Shown here piece by piece: positions 41,801 through 42,500 of a stretch of 42,500 nt of DNA. Positions within the stretch are counted from its first letter, which is position 1. Each line of letters begins with the position of its first letter. Under the pieces are notes generated by a model. The model made no database searches, was not told the DNA's origin, and saw only the letters and a list, made by a program, of their open reading frames with translations. The stretch comes from Symbiodinium natans. Taxonomy: Eukaryota > Sar > Dinophyceae > Suessiales > Symbiodiniaceae. Position numbers and translations under genes: made by a program. The stretch lies in the NCBI GenBank assembly GCA_905221605.1, contig CAJNDS010002267.1, positions 225,001-267,500 of the forward strand, read 5' to 3'.

Positions 41801-42500
41801 TTAGGGTTTAGGGTTTGGAGGTTTGGGGTTTAGGTTTCTTAGTGTACATTCTGGCTAAACGTACAAGTCAGTGCTCAAAAAGTCGAGGCTCGCTCAGCTT
41901 GAAGCACTTCTTTCGGGGGTGGTTGAGGCTTTCTGGAAGTCCCATCGAGGTTTAGGGTTTAGGGTTTAGGGTTTAGGGTTTAGGGTTTAGGGTTTAGAGT
42001 TTAGGGTTTAGGGTTTAGGATTTGCTTGTACGTCTGCAACTTTGCATGGACAGAAGCACAGAGGGAATGGCAACGTAGCTTCGTGGATTGACAGGAAGCA
42101 CCTCTACGCAAACCTCGCCCACGAACTTGCCATGGGGGACCCGCAAGAAAAGACCATATTACCCTAAACCCTAAACCCTAAACCCTTATAAACCCTAAAC
42201 CCTAAACCCTAAACCCTAAACCCCAAACCCTAAACCCTAACCCTAACCCCTTATATGATTGCCCCTAAAGCCTACAGGGTTTAGGGTTTAGGGTTTAGGG
42301 TTCTAAAGGGCATTGTGATCTTCCAACCCTCCTCAGTCCCCGCTTTGCGTCGCCGCTGCCACCTTGCCACAAGTTTTTTGTACATGGAGGTTCAGTGCTC
42401 AGGGTTTTGGGGGTTTAGGGCTTGGGACATGGGGGGTAGGGCAGAGACATTTATGGTACTTAGCTGCTGAGTTCAGAAGACCCAAAAAAGGTACACTTTC

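Larger units (their letters stand above)
23879..42500. repeat. Right telomere-repeat mosaic
   Basis: Same organisation as the left side. 23879-23965 is the unique flank of the retroelement target. Longer stretches poor in repeats are 24530-25320 (foldback elements and a C tract), 29520-29960 (unique, weak open frames on the minus strand), 33660-33810, 38270-38720 and 39130-39760 (dispersed repeat copies). Outside the exon-like islands listed separately I recognise no gene. Confidence 0.85.

Overview
The window looks like nuclear DNA of a dinoflagellate, probably Symbiodinium-like. Three things suggest this. First, the TTTAGGG telomere-type heptamer (plant/alveolate type) is scattered through almost all of it in both orientations. 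Second, the one clear set of long reading frames is a tyrosine-recombinase retroelement carrying a C5 cytosine DNA methyltransferase, a combination I know only from dinoflagellate retrotransposons. Third, there is no bacterial gene organisation: no operons, no rRNA or tRNA genes, and very few long ORFs. The taxonomic call is inference.

Layout. 1-16690 and 23879-42500 are mosaics. Arrays of TTTAGGG (+) or CCCTAAA (-), with their variants, alternate every 100-300 bases with short unique islands of about 50-250 bases. The islands fall into two groups. One group holds small foldback (MITE-like) elements and dispersed repeats in several copies. The other holds exon-like islands: an open frame bounded on one side by CCCTAAA...AG and on the other by GTTTAGGG or a better donor (GTAAGT, GTGAGG, GTAAGA). 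I list the best as exon candidates. The + strand islands from 35211 to 37764 can be joined into one phase-consistent frame. None of these islands has a recognisable domain, and many are open on both strands, so they stay hypotheses.

16691-23878 is one retroelement of about 7.2 kb on the minus strand. In its own direction it reads: short terminal repeat A1, gag-like ORF, pol (reverse transcriptase, first part of RNase H, complete C5 cytosine methyltransferase, rest of RNase H), an overlapping tyrosine recombinase, then B1-A2-B2. The A1...B1A2B2 layout is the split-direct-repeat architecture of Ngaro/PAT-type DIRS elements. The two 254-base B repeats are identical by eye, which implies a recent insertion, yet the copy has a 1-base frameshift inside the methyltransferase and an in-frame TAA in the recombinase.

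How the parts work together (family knowledge): Gag packages the RNA, RT/RNase H make the DNA copy (probably circular), and the tyrosine recombinase integrates the circle at a short core, here apparently a 2-base TG/CA. The embedded methyltransferase could methylate the new DNA. The other notable content is simple sequence: TA-rich microsatellites, an 8-base ACAGACAC array, long C/G homopolymers, and homogenised blocks of telomere-variant repeats.
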